A DNA stretch of 52,686 bases from Comamonadaceae bacterium (GTDB lineage: Bacteria; Pseudomonadota; Gammaproteobacteria; Burkholderiales; Burkholderiaceae_C). The stretch's first letter is position 1. Each line of letters begins with the position of its first letter. The notes below the pieces were generated by a model that worked only from the letters and a program-made list of their open reading frames with translations, made no database searches and was not told the DNA's origin. This document shows, one piece after another, positions 14,915 to 22,539 of this stretch. The position numbers and the translations under genes are program-made. Location: contig JAIXPL010000037.1 of NCBI GenBank assembly GCA_027486255.1, forward strand, positions 1-52,686. The letters run 5' to 3'.

Positions 14915-15904
14915 TCAATCGACTTTCAAATTCAGGCGCTTGGCGATGGCGCTCATGCGATCGATGTCGGCATGGACCACCCGCTGGAACTGGGCCGGGT
15001 TTTCGGAAGCGGGGGTGTAACCCAGGTCCAGCAGGCGCTTTTGCATTTCCGGGTTCTGGATGATTTCAGCCACCACCTCGTAGATTCTTTGCCTGATTGG
15101 TTCGGGCGTGGTGCCCGGCACCGCCAGGCCTTGCCACTGCGACATTTGAAAGTCGGCCGCGCCGCTTTCAGCCACAGTCGGCAGATCGGGCAGGAAGGGG
15201 GCGCGCTGCGCTGAGGTAATGGCCAGTGCCCGCAGCTTGCCCGTTTTCAGGTGTCCCAAGGCGCCCGAGACAGTCACCACGCCGAAGTCAAGCTGCGCGC
15301 CCAGCAGGTCGACCAGGGCTGGGCCGCAACCCCTATAGGGCACGTGCGAATTCTTGGCCTTGAAAGCAATATTGAGCAGTTCGCCGGCCAGATGCGGGGC
15401 AGTGCCTGAGCCGCAGGAGCCCCAGTTCAGGGGGGTCTTGTTGGAGGCCGCCACGAGATCAGCCAGGGTCTTGTGTGGCGACTGCGCGGGCACCAGCACC
15501 ACCATGGGGGCATAGGCCACTCCCACGACAGGTGCGAGGTCTTTGCGGGGGTCATAGGACAGCTTTTGATAGACCGCCGGTGCCAGCGCATAGGAGTCGT
15601 TGATCATCATCAGGGCCGAGCCGTCATTGGGGCGGCCAGCCACATGAGCGGCCGCCAAAGTGCTGCCGGCGCCCGGCCGGTTCTCGACGACCGCCGTCAT
15701 GCCACGCTTTTGCAGTTCAGTGGCGATCATGCGTGCCAGCAAGTCGACGCCGCCGCCAGTGGCAAAACCCACCGTGATTTGCACCGATTTGGGGCCCCAG
15801 CTCCTATCTTGTGCGCTCGCAAACGGAGCACTGAGCAAGGCACCGACGGCAAAGCAGGTCAGCAGGCCGCGACCAAAGCGGCTTTGGTTGAATGCAATAT
15901 TCAT
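14915..15904 (-). CDS. Bug/TctC-family periplasmic binding protein
   Basis: A 329-residue exported protein starting MNIAFNQSRFGRGLL, with a hydrophobic core and an ASAQ cleavage site near residue 32. The ATG at 15904 has GGGAG seven bases upstream; the longer frame adds nothing family-like. The mature part shows the Bug fold signatures VQITVGFATGGGVDLLARM near its start, VENRPGAGSTLAA, and the GSCGSGTAPHLAGELL segment. Bug proteins bind small carboxylates in the periplasm, often without their own permease genes nearby, as here. It is the first gene of the leftward set and so probably captures the pathway substrate or serves as a sensor for it. Confidence 0.92.
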   Translation of the reverse strand: MNIAFNQSRFGRGLLTCFAVGALLSAPFASAQDRSWGPKSVQITVGFATGGGVDLLARMIATELQKRGMTAVVENRPGAGSTLAAAHVAGRPNDGSALMMINDSYALAPAVYQKLSYDPRKDLAPVVGVAYAPMVVLVPAQSPHKTLADLVAASNKTPLNWGSCGSGTAPHLAGELLNIAFKAKNSHVPYRGCGPALVDLLGAQLDFGVVTVSGALGHLKTGKLRALAITSAQRAPFLPDLPTVAESGAADFQMSQWQGLAVPGTTPEPIRQRIYEVVAEIIQNPEMQKRLLDLGYTPASENPAQFQRVVHADIDRMSAIAKRLNLKVD

Positions 15905-16128
15905 CTTCAAACTCCCATGGTCAAAGAAAAAGGGCCAACCCGCTCTGTACAAGCGCCTCTTAGATCAAGTCAGCCCACCCTTGAGGCCAGCAGGCGAGCC
16001 GCCGACCCCGAAAAATAACGCTAGCAAGAATGCGGCCGGCTTCGGCCAGTCGGTTCAGGCACACCACAGCCGCCAAAACCATCGCCGCAAGTCGATCGCC
16101 AAACTGAAGCGCCATCCAAACACTTCAA

Positions 16129-16156
16129 CCGGTACATAATTATGCAAGTATACCGG
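16129..16156. promoter_or_regulatory. Candidate MarR-type operator
   Basis: Arms CCGGTA (16129-16134) and TACCGG (16151-16156) form a perfect 6-bp inverted repeat around an AT-rich centre, which contains the perfect 10-bp palindrome CATAATTATG (16135-16144). AT-rich palindromes of this size are typical MarR targets. Read leftward, CATAAT (minus strand, 16138-16143 area) could serve as a -10 element, so a bound repressor would block the leftward genes. Binding by the regulator at 24204 is inference. Confidence 0.5.
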
Positions 16157-16354
16157 CATTTTTTTAGCCCCACTCTTGCATTGCCACCCTTTGTCCTCAG
16201 TAGTTACCCGAATGCCGCTGTTTTCATGCTGTAAAAACAGGCGAGTAAAAAATTTCTTATTGCAAAAACATGAATCCAAGCCCGCTGTATCCAGCCTACA
16301 GTCAACGTCACGCGACCGTAGGCACGAGAGCCAGGAAACAGCGATGGTGCAAGC

Positions 16355-16383
16355 TTGCCAAGCCTGGATATTCCGGCTAATAT
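16355..16383 (+). promoter_or_regulatory. Candidate sigma-70 promoter of the rightward set
   Basis: TTGCCA (16355-16360) and TAATAT (16378-16383) are separated by 17 bases and lie about 87 bases before the ferredoxin start. The short palindrome ACATGT (16384-16389) directly follows the -10 element. Start-site mapping is lacking, so this is a sequence-based guess. Confidence 0.45.
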
Positions 16384-16469
16384 ACATGTGTGCTGAGCAT
16401 TCTTGATCACAAAACCCTTTCAGCTTCATGCCTGCCTTGGCATCACAGCCTTAACGAGACAATTTAGCC

Positions 16470-16784
16470 ATGAATTGGATTCGAGTCGCGTCCGCCTCCG
16501 ACCTGCAAGACGATGAGGTCCTTGGCTTGACCGTGGGCAGCGCCCGCATCGCGCTTTATCGCATCGAGGGTGAGTTTTATGCCACGGATAACCGCTGCAC
16601 CCATGCCGAGGCCCTGATGTCTGAAGGGTATCTCGAAGACGGTTGCATCGAGTGCCCGCTGCACCAGGCACGCTTTGACATCCGCACGGGCGCTGCACTT
16701 TGTGCGCCGGCCACCGAACCGCTGCGTACCCACCCGGTCAAACGGGAAGGCGAAGAGATCTACATCGGCGCAGCGGCGGCCTGA
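16470..16784 (+). CDS. Rieske-type [2Fe-2S] ferredoxin of the ring-hydroxylating system
   Basis: A 104-residue soluble protein with the Rieske motif Cys43-x-His45 (CTH) and Cys62-x-x-His65 (CPLH), the size and layout of BphF/NdoA-type ferredoxins. It would carry electrons from the reductase encoded next to the Rieske cluster of the oxygenase alpha subunit. It is the first gene of the rightward set; its stop lies two bases before the reductase start. In the pic pathway the 6-hydroxypicolinate 3-monooxygenase (PicB) is described as a four-component enzyme, and this is the ferredoxin component expected there. Confidence 0.93.
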   Translation: MNWIRVASASDLQDDEVLGLTVGSARIALYRIEGEFYATDNRCTHAEALMSEGYLEDGCIECPLHQARFDIRTGAALCAPATEPLRTHPVKREGEEIYIGAAAA

Positions 16785-16786
16785 GC

Positions 16787-18061
16787 ATGAGCCTGGGGGA
16801 CGTACGAACCTCGATTGCCATCGTCGGCGCAGGCCAGGCGGCCGCGCGCGCAGTCCAGGAGTTGCGCGCCCTTGGGCATACCGGCACGATCACCCTGATC
16901 GGCGCCGAAGCACACCGGCCCTACGAGCGTCCGCCGCTTTCGAAAGCCGTTTTGCAGGGCGACGGCCAGGGCTACACGCCGGTGCTGTCTGAGTCGGTGT
17001 TTGCAGAACTACAGATGGAGTTCATTCCGACCACGCGGGTGACGAGCCTGCACTTGGACGAGCACCGGCTCACGCTGAGTGACCGGCGCAGTGTTCACTA
17101 CGACCGCTGCTTGCTGGCCACTGGCGGCGAGGTGCGTATCTTGCCGGCCCTGCCCCCGGGTTGTCTCCACACCCATTACCTGCGCACGATTGACGATGCA
17201 CAGGCGCTGCGGGACCGGCTGCGCGCAGGTGGATCGCTGGCGGTCATCGGCGGCGGCTTTCTGGGGCTTGAGGCTGCCATGTCGGCCCGTCAGGCCGGCA
17301 TGAACGTGACGGTCATCGAAAGCGCTGCCACACTGCTTGGCCGGTTTGTGCCGCCAGACCTCAGCGAGTGGATCGCATCGAGCGCCATCGCCCGGGGTAT
17401 CGACTTGCATCTGGGCCAGGCGCTGCGGAGCGCGCAGGCCATGCCAGAGGGGGTGCGGCTCACCCTGCAAGACGGCAGCTCCCTTGATGCCGATGCCGTG
17501 TTGGTGGCCATCGGGCTGGTGCCACAGGTCGAGTTGGCCCGGCAGGCTGGTCTGGCCCTGGATGCCCGCGATGGCGGCATCGCGGTTGCTGCCAATGGCC
17601 GCAGCTCGCACCCGGACGTGTTTGCCGCCGGCGACTGTGCCAGCCAGTTTCGCCCGTTTCTGGGCGTGAGCGCCCGGCTCGAGAGTTGGCAAAACGCCAA
17701 CGAGCAGGCCCGGGCGGCCGCTGCTGGCCTGCTAGACATCAGCCCACCACAAGCGGCCTTCCCCTGGTTCTGGACCGATCTGGGTGAGCACAATCTGCAG
17801 ATGCTGGGCTTGAAGAGCACTGACCTGAACTATGTGCACCGCCGGCTTGACGCTGACACGCACCGCGGCGTCTGGCTGGGCCTGCGTGGCGGCATCCCGG
17901 TGCACGGGGTGGCGCTCAATGCGGGAGCCGATCTGCGCGCGCTGCGCACCCTGCTAGAGCGCCAGATCCCCATCGATCACCGCCAATTCACGGATCCGAC
18001 CACCAAGCTCAAGGCCTGGGTCCAATCTCAACTTGCCGCGACTGCGGTCCCTCAGTCCTGA
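16787..18061 (+). CDS. Ferredoxin reductase of the ring-hydroxylating system (FAD/NADH)
   Basis: A 424-residue flavoprotein of the BphA4/rubredoxin-reductase type. The FAD-binding GAGQAA motif lies at residues 14-19, the NAD-binding VIGGGFLGLEAA near residue 150, and the second FAD motif DVFAAGDCA near residue 280. It moves electrons from NADH to the Rieske ferredoxin encoded just upstream. The ATG at 16787 is chosen because the preceding frame runs through the ferredoxin gene. Length matches the family. It completes the electron chain of the four-component oxygenase. Confidence 0.93.
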   Translation: MSLGDVRTSIAIVGAGQAAARAVQELRALGHTGTITLIGAEAHRPYERPPLSKAVLQGDGQGYTPVLSESVFAELQMEFIPTTRVTSLHLDEHRLTLSDRRSVHYDRCLLATGGEVRILPALPPGCLHTHYLRTIDDAQALRDRLRAGGSLAVIGGGFLGLEAAMSARQAGMNVTVIESAATLLGRFVPPDLSEWIASSAIARGIDLHLGQALRSAQAMPEGVRLTLQDGSSLDADAVLVAIGLVPQVELARQAGLALDARDGGIAVAANGRSSHPDVFAAGDCASQFRPFLGVSARLESWQNANEQARAAAAGLLDISPPQAAFPWFWTDLGEHNLQMLGLKSTDLNYVHRRLDADTHRGVWLGLRGGIPVHGVALNAGADLRALRTLLERQIPIDHRQFTDPTTKLKAWVQSQLAATAVPQS

Positions 18062-18097
18062 CCACCTGCTCCAAGAGGCATCACCGAAGAGATTCCT

Positions 18098-19408
18098 ATG
18101 TACCAAAGCCAAACCGTGATCGGCCTGACCGATGCATCCAAGCAGGCCGAGCTGTCCCAGTGCATCTGGCCGGCCGATGCCCTCAACACCATCCCTGACT
18201 GGGTCTACACCAGTGGCGCCTTGTACGACTCGGAGATGGACAAAATCTTTCGCGGCGACACCTGGAACTTTGTCGCCCTGGAAGCCGAGATCCCCAACCC
18301 CGGTGACTACAGGCGCTCCTATGTGGGGGCCACGCCAGTGGTGGTCTCACGCACCGAGGATGGCAGCATTGCGGTGTTCGAAAACCGCTGTGCCCACCGC
18401 GGCGCCGAGTTCTGCCGCAATTCGCGCGGCCACGCCAAGGAGTTCGTCTGTCCCTACCACCAATGGTCCTACGACCTCAAAGGAAACCTGCAGGGCGTGC
18501 CTTTCAAGCGAGGCGTCAACAAGCAAGGCGGCATGCCGCGTGACTTCAAGAACAGCGACTTTGGTGCTCGCCAGCTTCGTGTCACCACGCGTCATGGGGT
18601 GGTCTTTGCGTCCTACTCCGACAAAGTCGAGGCACTCGAGGACTACCTGACGCCCGAGATCCTGGCCGAATTCGACACCACCTTCAGTGGCAAGCCGCTC
18701 AAGATCCACGGCTACTACCGCAATGAATTGCCGTGCAACTGGAAGATGTATCACGAGAACCTGAAGGATCCCTACCACGCCACCTTATTGCACTCTTTCT
18801 TGGTGGTGTTCGGCCTGCTGGTGGCGGGCAACAAGTCGCTGATGTTTGCCGATGCCAAGCACGGCCGCCACGGCATCATGGCCTCAGCCAAGTCAGAAGA
18901 TAAGTACGCCAGTGTTTCCGAGGAAAACAAAAAGGAGATGCGATCCTTCCACGAGGGGCTGCGGCTGCATGATGAGCGCTTCTTGGAGTTCGTCAAGGAG
19001 TTCAACTCCCCCTGGTCGGTGACCATGATGACGATCTGGCCCAACTTGATCGTCCAGCGCGAGATGAACACTCTGGGCGTGCGCCACATCATCCCCAATG
19101 GGCCCAACAGCATGATCATGGAGTGGACCATGTTCGGCTATGCCGACGACACCCCCGAGATGGAACGTCACCGGCTGCGCCAGGGCAACCTGATGGGGCC
19201 AGCCGGCTTCCTGGGCCTGGAAGACAACGAGGCCATGAAATTCGTGCAGGAGGGTGTGCGCCGATCCAGCGGATCGGTCAACAACATCTTGCTCGACCCG
19301 GGCGCGGTCGGGACCTCCAACACCCTGATCTCGGAAGCCGCCATCCGGGCCATGTACGTCTACTACCGGCAGGTCATGGGCCTGAAGGTCCAAGGAGAAT
19401 CCGCATGA
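18098..19408 (+). CDS. Rieske non-heme iron oxygenase, alpha subunit (PicB-type)
   Basis: A 436-residue catalytic subunit. The Rieske cluster is bound by Cys98-x-His100 (CAH) and Cys118-x-x-His121 (CPYH). The mononuclear iron motif is ENLKDPYHATLLH, with the bridging Asp224 and ligands His227 and His232. The gene lies with ferredoxin, reductase and beta-subunit genes, but no cis-dihydrodiol dehydrogenase is encoded in the window, which fits a monohydroxylation rather than a dioxygenation. By comparison with the described pic pathway the likely reaction is 3-hydroxylation of 6-hydroxypicolinate to 3,6-dihydroxypicolinate. Family certain, substrate inferred from the neighbours downstream. Confidence 0.92.
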   Translation: MYQSQTVIGLTDASKQAELSQCIWPADALNTIPDWVYTSGALYDSEMDKIFRGDTWNFVALEAEIPNPGDYRRSYVGATPVVVSRTEDGSIAVFENRCAHRGAEFCRNSRGHAKEFVCPYHQWSYDLKGNLQGVPFKRGVNKQGGMPRDFKNSDFGARQLRVTTRHGVVFASYSDKVEALEDYLTPEILAEFDTTFSGKPLKIHGYYRNELPCNWKMYHENLKDPYHATLLHSFLVVFGLLVAGNKSLMFADAKHGRHGIMASAKSEDKYASVSEENKKEMRSFHEGLRLHDERFLEFVKEFNSPWSVTMMTIWPNLIVQREMNTLGVRHIIPNGPNSMIMEWTMFGYADDTPEMERHRLRQGNLMGPAGFLGLEDNEAMKFVQEGVRRSSGSVNNILLDPGAVGTSNTLISEAAIRAMYVYYRQVMGLKVQGESA

Positions 19409-19920
19409 GTCGGCCCTACGCCCACCGTCCCTGCCGCATCGACAGCCAGCGCGCCGCTCAGTTGCGGGAGGAAGTCATTGCATTTCACGCCGAGTATTGC
19501 AGCGTACTCGACCGTGGGGACCTAGAACAGTGGCCGCTGTTTTTCACCGAGGACGCGCTCTACCGCATCACCGGCCGAGAAAACGCCGACCTGGGTCTGC
19601 CGGTCGGCCTAGTCTACTGCGAGGGACGCGCGATGATGCACGATCGCGCTGTGGCGATTGCGCGCACTCAGATGTTCGCGCCGCGCTACAACCTGCACAT
19701 GATCGGTCAGGTGCGAATCGAGGCCGAAGAGGCCGCCGGCATCCTGGCCCAGACCCCTTTCCTGCTGATCCAGACTTTGGTCGAGGGCCCGTCGACGGTC
19801 CACCTGGCGGGGTGCTACCACGACCGTTTTGTCAAGGCCGATGGTCAGTTGCTGCTGGCCGAACGCCATGTCATCCACGACACCAACATCCTGGCCAATG
19901 ACTTGGTCTATCCCACCTGA
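19405..19920 (+). CDS. Rieske oxygenase, beta subunit
   Basis: A 171-residue protein of the SnoaL-like (cystatin/NTF2) beta-subunit family of aromatic ring hydroxylases, seen in the EYCSVLDRGDLEQWPLFFTE segment and the cone-forming strands near AERHVIHDTNILAN. Beta subunits are structural, forming alpha3beta3 hexamers. The ATG overlaps the stop of the alpha gene by four bases (ATGA), and AAGGAGAA provides a good ribosome site. The longer frame from 19123 lies within alpha and is not used. Confidence 0.92.
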   Translation: MSRPYAHRPCRIDSQRAAQLREEVIAFHAEYCSVLDRGDLEQWPLFFTEDALYRITGRENADLGLPVGLVYCEGRAMMHDRAVAIARTQMFAPRYNLHMIGQVRIEAEEAAGILAQTPFLLIQTLVEGPSTVHLAGCYHDRFVKADGQLLLAERHVIHDTNILANDLVYPT

Positions 19921-19933
19921 GGTCAAGCGAACC

Positions 19934-20905
19934 ATGTCCCCCATGAATACCACCCCGAAGATCGCCTTCGAAGAACATTTCTCGATTCCGGTCTTCTCCG
20001 AATATGCGAAGTCTTTCACCCAGCACCTGCCGCCGGAGATTCGCCACGACCTGGTCTACCGACTCGAAGACATGGATGCCAAGCGGCTCGAAGAGATGGA
20101 TGCAGGCCGGGTGGAGTATGTAATCCTCTCGCAAAGCGCACCGGGCATGCAGGCCGAGGCCGATGTGGCACTAGCTGAGCGCCTGGCCAGCGAGAACAAC
20201 GACTTTCTGTCCGAGCGCATTGCCCGTAACCCCAAGCGCTTTGGCGGCTTTGCCCACCTGTCGATGCACGACCCCAAACAGGCTGCGCGCGAACTCGAGC
20301 GCGCGGTGCGTCAACTCGGGCTCAAGGGCGCGCTGATCAACGGCCACACCCGCGGCCGCTACCTTGATGAGCCGGCCTACGATGAGTTCTGGGCCTGCGC
20401 CGAAGCCCTGGACGCCCCAATCTACCTGCACCCGGCCAATATGGCCGAGATCCCGCTGCTGCTCAAGGGTGCGCCGGTGCTCTACGGCGCGACCTTCGGC
20501 TGGACCATGGAGACCGGAGGCCACGCCCTTCGCCTGCTGTTTGCCGGCGTGTTCGACCGTTTCCCGGGGCTCAAGCTGCTGCTGGGCCACATGGGCGAAT
20601 TCCTGCCCTTCATGCGCTGGCGCCTGGACAGCCGCTTCCTCGCCTACCCGCACGGCGTGACGCTCAAGAAAAAGCCGTCGCAGTACTTCCAGTCCAACAT
20701 CTTCATCACCACCTCGGGCGTTTGCTCGGCCCCCACCCTGATCGGAGCGATTGGCGAGATGGGCGTGGACAACGTGCTGTTTTCCATCGACTACCCGTAT
20801 GAGTCCACCGTCGATGCTTGCCGTTTCATCGAAGCGGCGCCTCTGGACGAGGCCACCCGCCAAAAGATCTGCCATGAAAATGCCCGCCAGCTCTTCAAAC
20901 TCTGA
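19934..20905 (+). CDS. picC: 3,6-dihydroxypicolinate decarboxylase-like amidohydrolase
   Basis: A 323-residue member of the amidohydrolase-2 family close to gamma-resorcylate decarboxylase and to PicC, non-oxidative metal-dependent decarboxylases of hydroxylated aromatic acids. It has the N-terminal IAFEEHF metal-site motif, YLHP (His166), LLGHMGE (His219) and FSIDYPYE (Asp286). Counting from the alternative ATG at 19943, the two histidines fall at 163 and 216, the numbers I recall for the zinc ligands of PicC of Alcaligenes faecalis. I kept ATG 19934 because GAGG at 19919-19922 is nearer to it. The expected reaction is 3,6-dihydroxypicolinate to 2,5-dihydroxypyridine plus CO2, which fits the next four genes exactly. 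Confidence 0.85.
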   Translation: MSPMNTTPKIAFEEHFSIPVFSEYAKSFTQHLPPEIRHDLVYRLEDMDAKRLEEMDAGRVEYVILSQSAPGMQAEADVALAERLASENNDFLSERIARNPKRFGGFAHLSMHDPKQAARELERAVRQLGLKGALINGHTRGRYLDEPAYDEFWACAEALDAPIYLHPANMAEIPLLLKGAPVLYGATFGWTMETGGHALRLLFAGVFDRFPGLKLLLGHMGEFLPFMRWRLDSRFLAYPHGVTLKKKPSQYFQSNIFITTSGVCSAPTLIGAIGEMGVDNVLFSIDYPYESTVDACRFIEAAPLDEATRQKICHENARQLFKL

Positions 20906-20920
20906 GGGAGATACCCAGCC

Positions 20921-21679
20921 ATGACCCGCCACTTCCGCATTGGACAGATCGTACCGAGCTCCAACACCACCATGGAGACCGAAATCCCGGCCATGCTGTC
21001 CGCGCGTCAGCAAATTCGGCCGGACGAGCGCTTTACCTTCCACTCCAGCCGCATGCGGATGAAGAAGGTGGTCAAGGAAGAACTCGCGGCGATGGATGCC
21101 GAATCCGATCGCTGCGCGGTCGAACTCAGTGATGCCCGAGTCGATGTGTTGGGCTATGCCTGTCTGGTGGCCATCATGGCCATGGGCCCAGGCTACCACT
21201 GCGTCTCGCAGGAGCGGCTGGGCAAACGCACTGCCGACAACGGTCACCCCACGCCGGTGATCACCAGCGCCGGTGCGCTGGTCGATGGCCTGAAAATCAT
21301 GCAGGCTAAGAAGGTGGTGGTGGTCGCCCCCTATATGAAGCCCCTGACCGAACTGGTGGTTGACTACATCCGCCGCGAAGGCCACGAAGTGATCGACTTT
21401 TGCGCGCTTGAAATCCCGGATAACCTGGATGTGGGGCGGCACGACCCGGCCCGGCTGCCTGCCATCGTGCAAAAGTTGCGCTACAGCGACGCCGACGCGA
21501 TCGTGCTTTCAGCCTGTGTGCAGATGCCTTCGCTCCCGGCGATTGCGCATGTGGAGGCCCTGACCGGAAAGCCGGTGGTGACCGCAGCGGTGGCCACTAC
21601 CCATGCGATGCTCAAGGCGCTGAAGCTCGAAGCGGTGGTGCCCGGCGCAGGCGCGCTACTGTCGGGCGCCTACGCCTGA
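20921..21679 (+). CDS. nicE: Maleate cis-trans isomerase
   Basis: A 252-residue member of the Asp/Glu racemase-like superfamily, maleate isomerase branch, converting maleate to fumarate for entry into the TCA cycle. The motif IGQIVPSSNTTMETE at the N-terminus and two cysteines at the catalytic positions, Cys81 (GYACLVAI) and Cys199 (LSACVQMPS), are typical. It is called NicE in nicotinate and PicG in picolinate catabolism. GAGGGAG ahead of the ATG is a good ribosome site, 15 bases after the decarboxylase stop. Arylmalonate decarboxylase is related, but the neighbours make the isomerase role clear. Confidence 0.92.
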   Translation: MTRHFRIGQIVPSSNTTMETEIPAMLSARQQIRPDERFTFHSSRMRMKKVVKEELAAMDAESDRCAVELSDARVDVLGYACLVAIMAMGPGYHCVSQERLGKRTADNGHPTPVITSAGALVDGLKIMQAKKVVVVAPYMKPLTELVVDYIRREGHEVIDFCALEIPDNLDVGRHDPARLPAIVQKLRYSDADAIVLSACVQMPSLPAIAHVEALTGKPVVTAAVATTHAMLKALKLEAVVPGAGALLSGAYA

Positions 21680-21690
21680 GGACAGGCGTC

Positions 21691-22515
21691 ATGACCTCGA
21701 ACTTCGTTAACGGCCGCAATATCGCTGCCAACGGCATCCGTCAGCATGTGCTGCGCTTCGGCGGACCTGGCGGCGGACGGGACCAACGCGATACCCTGCT
21801 GCTGGTGCCTGGGATCACCAGCCCAGCCATTACCTGGGGCTATGTCGGCGAGCGCCTGGGGCGCCACTTCGACACCTATGTTCTGGATGTGCGGGGGCGC
21901 GGCCTGTCCTCGGCCGGCAACGACCTCGACTACTCGCTCCAGGCGCAGATCGATGACGTCACCGCGCTGGTACAGGCGCTCGGCCTGAGCCGCTACTCGC
22001 TGATCGGCCATTCCATGGGCGGGCGCATTGTCGCCGGCGCAGCGGCTGGGCAGCCGGCCGGTCTGAGCCGGGTGGTGATCGTCGATCCGCCTGTTTCGGG
22101 GCCAGGACGTCGACCCTACCCCTCGCAATACCCCTGGTACGGCGACTCGATCGCCGCCGCCCTGGAAGGCTGCGACCGTGAGACCATGCGTCGGTTCTGC
22201 CCAAGCTGGACCGATGAGCAACTGGATCTGCGTGCCGAATGGCTGCACACCTGCAACCCGCTGGCCATACGCACCTCATTCGACGGTTTTCACACCGACG
22301 ATTTCCATCAGTTTTTGCCGAAAATCCGGGTGCCGGCCCTGCTCATGACCGCCGAGCGCGGTGACGTGGTGCGCGACGACGATGTGCATGAGATCAAATC
22401 CCTGCTGCCAGGCGTGCTGCACCGGCGTGTCCCGGGCGCAGGCCACATGATCCCCTGGGACAACGAAGAAGGCTTTTATTCGGCCTTCGGCGACTTTCTC
22501 GGCCACACCGTCTGA
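21691..22515 (+). CDS. nicD: N-formylmaleamate deformylase (alpha/beta hydrolase)
   Basis: A 274-residue alpha/beta hydrolase with nucleophile Ser108 in GHSMG, an acid at Asp131 (VIVDPP) and His251 (VPGAGHMIPW). The spacing of the triad, including the acid placed soon after the nucleophile strand, matches what I recall for NicD of Pseudomonas putida (S101, D125, H245). The enzyme splits N-formylmaleamate into maleamate and formate. GAGGAC stands shortly before the ATG. No formate dehydrogenase is encoded in the window. The gene between maleate isomerase and 2,5-dihydroxypyridine dioxygenase leaves little doubt about its role. Confidence 0.9.
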   Translation: MTSNFVNGRNIAANGIRQHVLRFGGPGGGRDQRDTLLLVPGITSPAITWGYVGERLGRHFDTYVLDVRGRGLSSAGNDLDYSLQAQIDDVTALVQALGLSRYSLIGHSMGGRIVAGAAAGQPAGLSRVVIVDPPVSGPGRRPYPSQYPWYGDSIAAALEGCDRETMRRFCPSWTDEQLDLRAEWLHTCNPLAIRTSFDGFHTDDFHQFLPKIRVPALLMTAERGDVVRDDDVHEIKSLLPGVLHRRVPGAGHMIPWDNEEGFYSAFGDFLGHTV

Positions 22516-22539
22516 ATTTCGTTTGAGAGGAGACTGAAA

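Larger units (their letters stand above)
15905..16469. promoter_or_regulatory. Divergent control region between the two catabolic gene sets
   Basis: These 565 bases separate the leftward Bug gene and the rightward ferredoxin gene and are visibly richer in A and T than the genes around them. No convincing protein gene is present; the frames of 68-124 codons inside have no family features. The region holds an inverted repeat at 16129-16156 and a sigma-70-like promoter at 16355-16383, listed separately. It is the natural place for control of both sets by the MarR-type regulator encoded at 24204-24734. Confidence 0.75.

Noticed and set aside
16055-16429. A 124-codon minus-strand frame in the divergent control region
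   Set aside because: No ribosome site, odd composition and overlap with promoter and palindrome elements; no resemblance to a known family.
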